Positions 61,404 to 64,000 of a stretch of DNA of 64,000 nucleotides are shown here, piece by piece. How positions within the stretch are numbered: the stretch's first letter is position 1; each line of letters begins with the position of its first letter. Source of the DNA: Incurvaria masculella (Eukaryota; Arthropoda; Insecta; Lepidoptera; Incurvariidae); NCBI GenBank assembly GCA_946894095.1, contig OX335652.1:7649001-7713000 (forward strand), read 5' to 3'. The notes below the pieces were generated by a model. The model saw only the letters and a list, made by a program, of their open reading frames with translations. It had not been told where the DNA came from and searched no databases. The translations under genes and the position numbers were made by a program.

Positions 61404-62284
61404 ATAACGCCGTCGAATTAACGATGTGCGAATGCAGGAATTTTTTACACAACGGCGCAAGAAGGAGGGTTATGTTTTTCGAGTATTTGTATGTATGTTT
61501 GTGTTACGTGTGGCCCACCTGGACATAGGATAAGCTCGAGAACGCTCATGGTCTTTTGAACTTTGGCTCGGCTTGGCTTTTGAACTTTGAACGGTGGCTG
61601 CGAAGACCTTGTCGGCCGGCCAGATGCTTCTTACACTATGTTTATACTTTTTATGAAATTAGTGCATTCCACAGTTTACCGAACTGTTAACATAATAGAT
61701 CTAGAGGACCGGTTGGTTCTGATTTTGAGAATGTTAACTGTGAATGTGCGTTCTCAGCCTGCTCTGCATTGAGCAATGGTAGAAAGGAGTCGGAGGGAAG
61801 ACGTTATGCAGCTCCGAAGAGACTTCTCTATCGTAGACACGATATAAAAAAAATAACAAAAAAAACCGACTTCAAAGAAAAAGCACTAAAAAGTAAAAAA
61901 ATTATTGCAATTTTTGTAGTTACGATTATTGTTACTTCTTGAGTCGAGTGGCGACTGAAACTTACCCGTATAGAGGCAGCGTAACCACGTTGTCACGGCG
62001 GTGCGCCGGCAGTTTGGATAACTTACAATTACGGGACGCGCAACATCCAATATTCGTTGCCCTAATGGCATCCAGTTTTTGACGTGTTCGTACTCGTTTT
62101 CCGCCTTACTCGATGACGAATGATAGGAAGGTCGGACGTTTGTCTCGCGCGGATTTATAGGTCATGAATTCTGCTCACGAATCTATGTTGTGCGTGATTT
62201 ATCTGGACTTATATGTCGGTTTAAGCCAACAGAAATGACATTATGTTCTAGAATGACGCTGCAAATATTACTGTCCAAAAAAGC
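61404..62284. other. No gene; old repeat at 61680-61850
   Basis: 61680-61850 pairs with 38885-39060 (TTCTCAGCCTGCTCTGCATT, GTAGACACGATA). AAAAACCGACTTCAAAGAAA at about 61861 is a scrap of the ACCGACTTC repeat. Confidence 0.45.
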
Positions 62285-62510
62285 TATTGGATTGGTATCG
62301 TCGCATTGAATTAACAATGATAGAAGCGGCAATGAAAAGTGTTTTCCATTAAGGGTAAAATGTTTGGGTGTTAAATGACCCACTCTTGCGTCGACTGTAG
62401 CTATGTAACCAGGGATGTCTTGGCATGGCATCTGGTTCCCACGTCGTGTGCTGGGCTAATATCATGACAGTCTAGGTGTGATTTTAGACATTCATGTTCA
62501 ATAAAGTGAT
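62285..62510 (+). mobile_element. SINE body and tail, diverged
   Basis: GGTATCGTCGCATTGAATT, GAAGCGGCAATGAAAAGTG, TGTCTTGGCATGGCATCTGG and TTTTAGACATTCATGTTC. Confidence 0.7.
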
Positions 62511-63771
62511 AACGTTTACTTAGGTTCAAAACAGCTTCTCACAAAGTCCCAAGTGATGTAATGTAGCATTTAAGCGAATATCCGTACCCTGCGGGTAAAA
62601 CACGAAGATCTCCGTGGGTTAAAACATGTATTGTGTATTCGCGCTAATGCTAGCTACAAGCGGAATAGGCGTTAAGAATGGGCATTGTATGGTGCTTTCG
62701 GCGGAGGTGAAATTTATAGCTTGTGCTTCTCCCATTATTCCCCCGAAACGCATTAGCGTGATCTCACAACATGAGCCCGCATCCTTTGTAGATCGAGTGA
62801 AGTAGGGTGAAACGGTGCTGCCTTAGATGAGAAATATATCATTAGAATACATGTCACGGTTAGTTTAAACACTTAATTTCTATAAACACCTATTTACCCT
62901 GTCGCCAAACGTCTAGTCTATGCTATTACATTGAAAGTTTCTCGCATATACTCTTACTTTATAAAAGTTGTTACATTAATCATAATAATTGATTGAAACA
63001 GTTCTAAACGCCTTATTCAAACAGTCTTAAATTTTAATTAGTAAAGAAGACATACTGAACACACATTTTGTGAGAATACAACTAGGCAAACTAAAAATTC
63101 ATGTCCAACATGACGTAACCATTCAATGCTGTGTGATCTCGTTCCTTCTCTGGGAACTTGTGTGTGTGCTAACGGGTTTACGGGCTCATCTCGTTCATGA
63201 TTCATACACGATGACGAAAGTATTTCTGTTGTGATTGTTTTCTATGAATTTATATAAAGTCTGACGATCGGATACGAAAGACCGTTTTGAAAATAATCTT
63301 ATTTTTTTTGGTCTGGACATTTGTATGAACCAGCAGCCTTCGGTCTTATTTAGAGTTCGCAAGTTAGAATCCCGCTTTCACAAGCCTCTGGTTCTGTCTG
63401 CAGAATGTTTGCAGTTATTTAATCAGAAACCCGCGCATGGACATATACAAACACAGGGTCCTTATCTCCGCCAGTATTGTTTGCGGGTCATATTGTTTTG
63501 CGGCCTCTTGCCACATGACTCGACAGTAGCTTCGCGTTCATACATAGTATGTCTTTGTCAGTTTGCGAAGCAATATCTTCCCACATTGGAACTCAGTTGG
63601 TCTTTGACTGGGACCTCTAGCTGGAGAAGTTATTATTTATCATTCCGGTGACATTTACGTACCCTTTTGAAGTATAATAAAGTGCATCCCAAGATTGATA
63701 AATCTCTGTTTTCTCCCCTTAAACCCGCTGCCACTAATAATATGATTATTTGAATTTGTGGATTAATAATA
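62511..63771. other. No gene recognised
   Basis: AT-rich up to 63300. A 108-codon plus-strand frame at 63325-63651 has no motif, Kozak support or splice context. Confidence 0.4.
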
Positions 63772-64000
63772 GGTTGGGGAAAAAGTTTCTTCGCATTTTT
63801 TAAGAAAATTCAAAACATTTTTTAATATGGTTTATTTACATTTAACTAAAGTATGTAGGTACCATTTTGTTCGATAACTTTTTGCCATCTTGTAGGTAGG
63901 GACATGATCCCATTGCTATAGAAATATTGGGACTTCTGATCAATATACCGCGACAAGTGGTTTTGGCAGTCCTCTCGTGATGTTAATCTGACACTGCCTA
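63772..64000 (-). mobile_element. mariner element, 3' end, cut by the window edge
   Basis: A terminal repeat starts at about 63772 (AGGTTGGGGAAAAAGTTTCT, then TCGCA), the pattern of mariner ends. On the minus strand an open frame enters from beyond 64000 and ends at TAG (63846-63848): CCQNHLSRYIDQKSQYFYS, NGIMSLPTRWQKVIEQNGTY, IL. F-x-x-G-I-x-x-L-P-x-R-W-x-K-V-I-x-x-N-G is the usual close of mariner transposase. The catalytic region lies outside the window, so activity cannot be judged. Confidence 0.88.

Noticed and set aside
63325..63651. 108-codon plus-strand open frame
   Set aside because: No recognisable domain, weak composition signal and no repeat or splice support.

Overview
The window looks like nuclear DNA of a moth or butterfly (Lepidoptera). 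The evidence is an AT-rich, gene-poor background carrying repeats I associate with lepidopteran genomes: tRNA-derived SINEs, Helitrons ending in CTAG, a ~300 bp dispersed repeat with a TCCG microsatellite, and elements containing the motif ACCGACTTCAAAAA. The few exons have almost only G or C at third codon positions. The species cannot be named from this. There are no bacterial-type operons, CRISPR arrays or functional RNA genes.

I can support one protein-coding gene. It lies on the minus strand from about 45.0 kb to 25.5 kb and has six exons whose splice sites and reading phases all agree (1,443 nt, 480 residues). The first exon (44248-44920) encodes a basic region of repeated Ser-Pro-Arg-x-Ser / Pro-Asp-Ala motifs. 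Exon 2 (38295-38452) is Gly/Ser-rich. Exon 3 (35811-36006) leads into the membrane part. Exons 4 (31548-31740) and 5 (26753-26933) encode the transmembrane segments. Exon 6 (25671-25712) is a short tail ending in TAG. The membrane part resembles the insect TMEM272-like family. Exons 4, 5 and 6 are each followed or preceded by a local tandem array of damaged partial copies (about 220 bp x4, 183 bp x5 and 166 bp x2). A strongly coding-like tail continues in frame beyond the TAG.

The rest is mostly transposable elements, often nested. 0-16.5 kb: SINEs, palindromic MITEs, a Helitron broken by an element with an 8-bp target duplication, and TTAA-flanked MITEs. 16.5-22 kb: a quiet AT-rich stretch. 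22-25 kb: an RTE-type LINE end and a 1.58-kb near-perfect palindrome. 25-45 kb: the gene, with LINE, SINE and Helitron pieces in its introns. 45-64 kb: foldback elements, a complete Helitron, two further retrotransposon remnants, and a mariner transposase end cut by the window edge.

Two points stand out besides the exon arrays. First, the SINE family occurs with two kinds of head on one body: an ordinary tRNA head, and a chimeric head joining a tRNA-like A box to a 5S rRNA internal promoter. Second, the Helitron family carries a captured piece of that 5S-type SINE. All family assignments come from reading the sequence and from memory; no database search was made.
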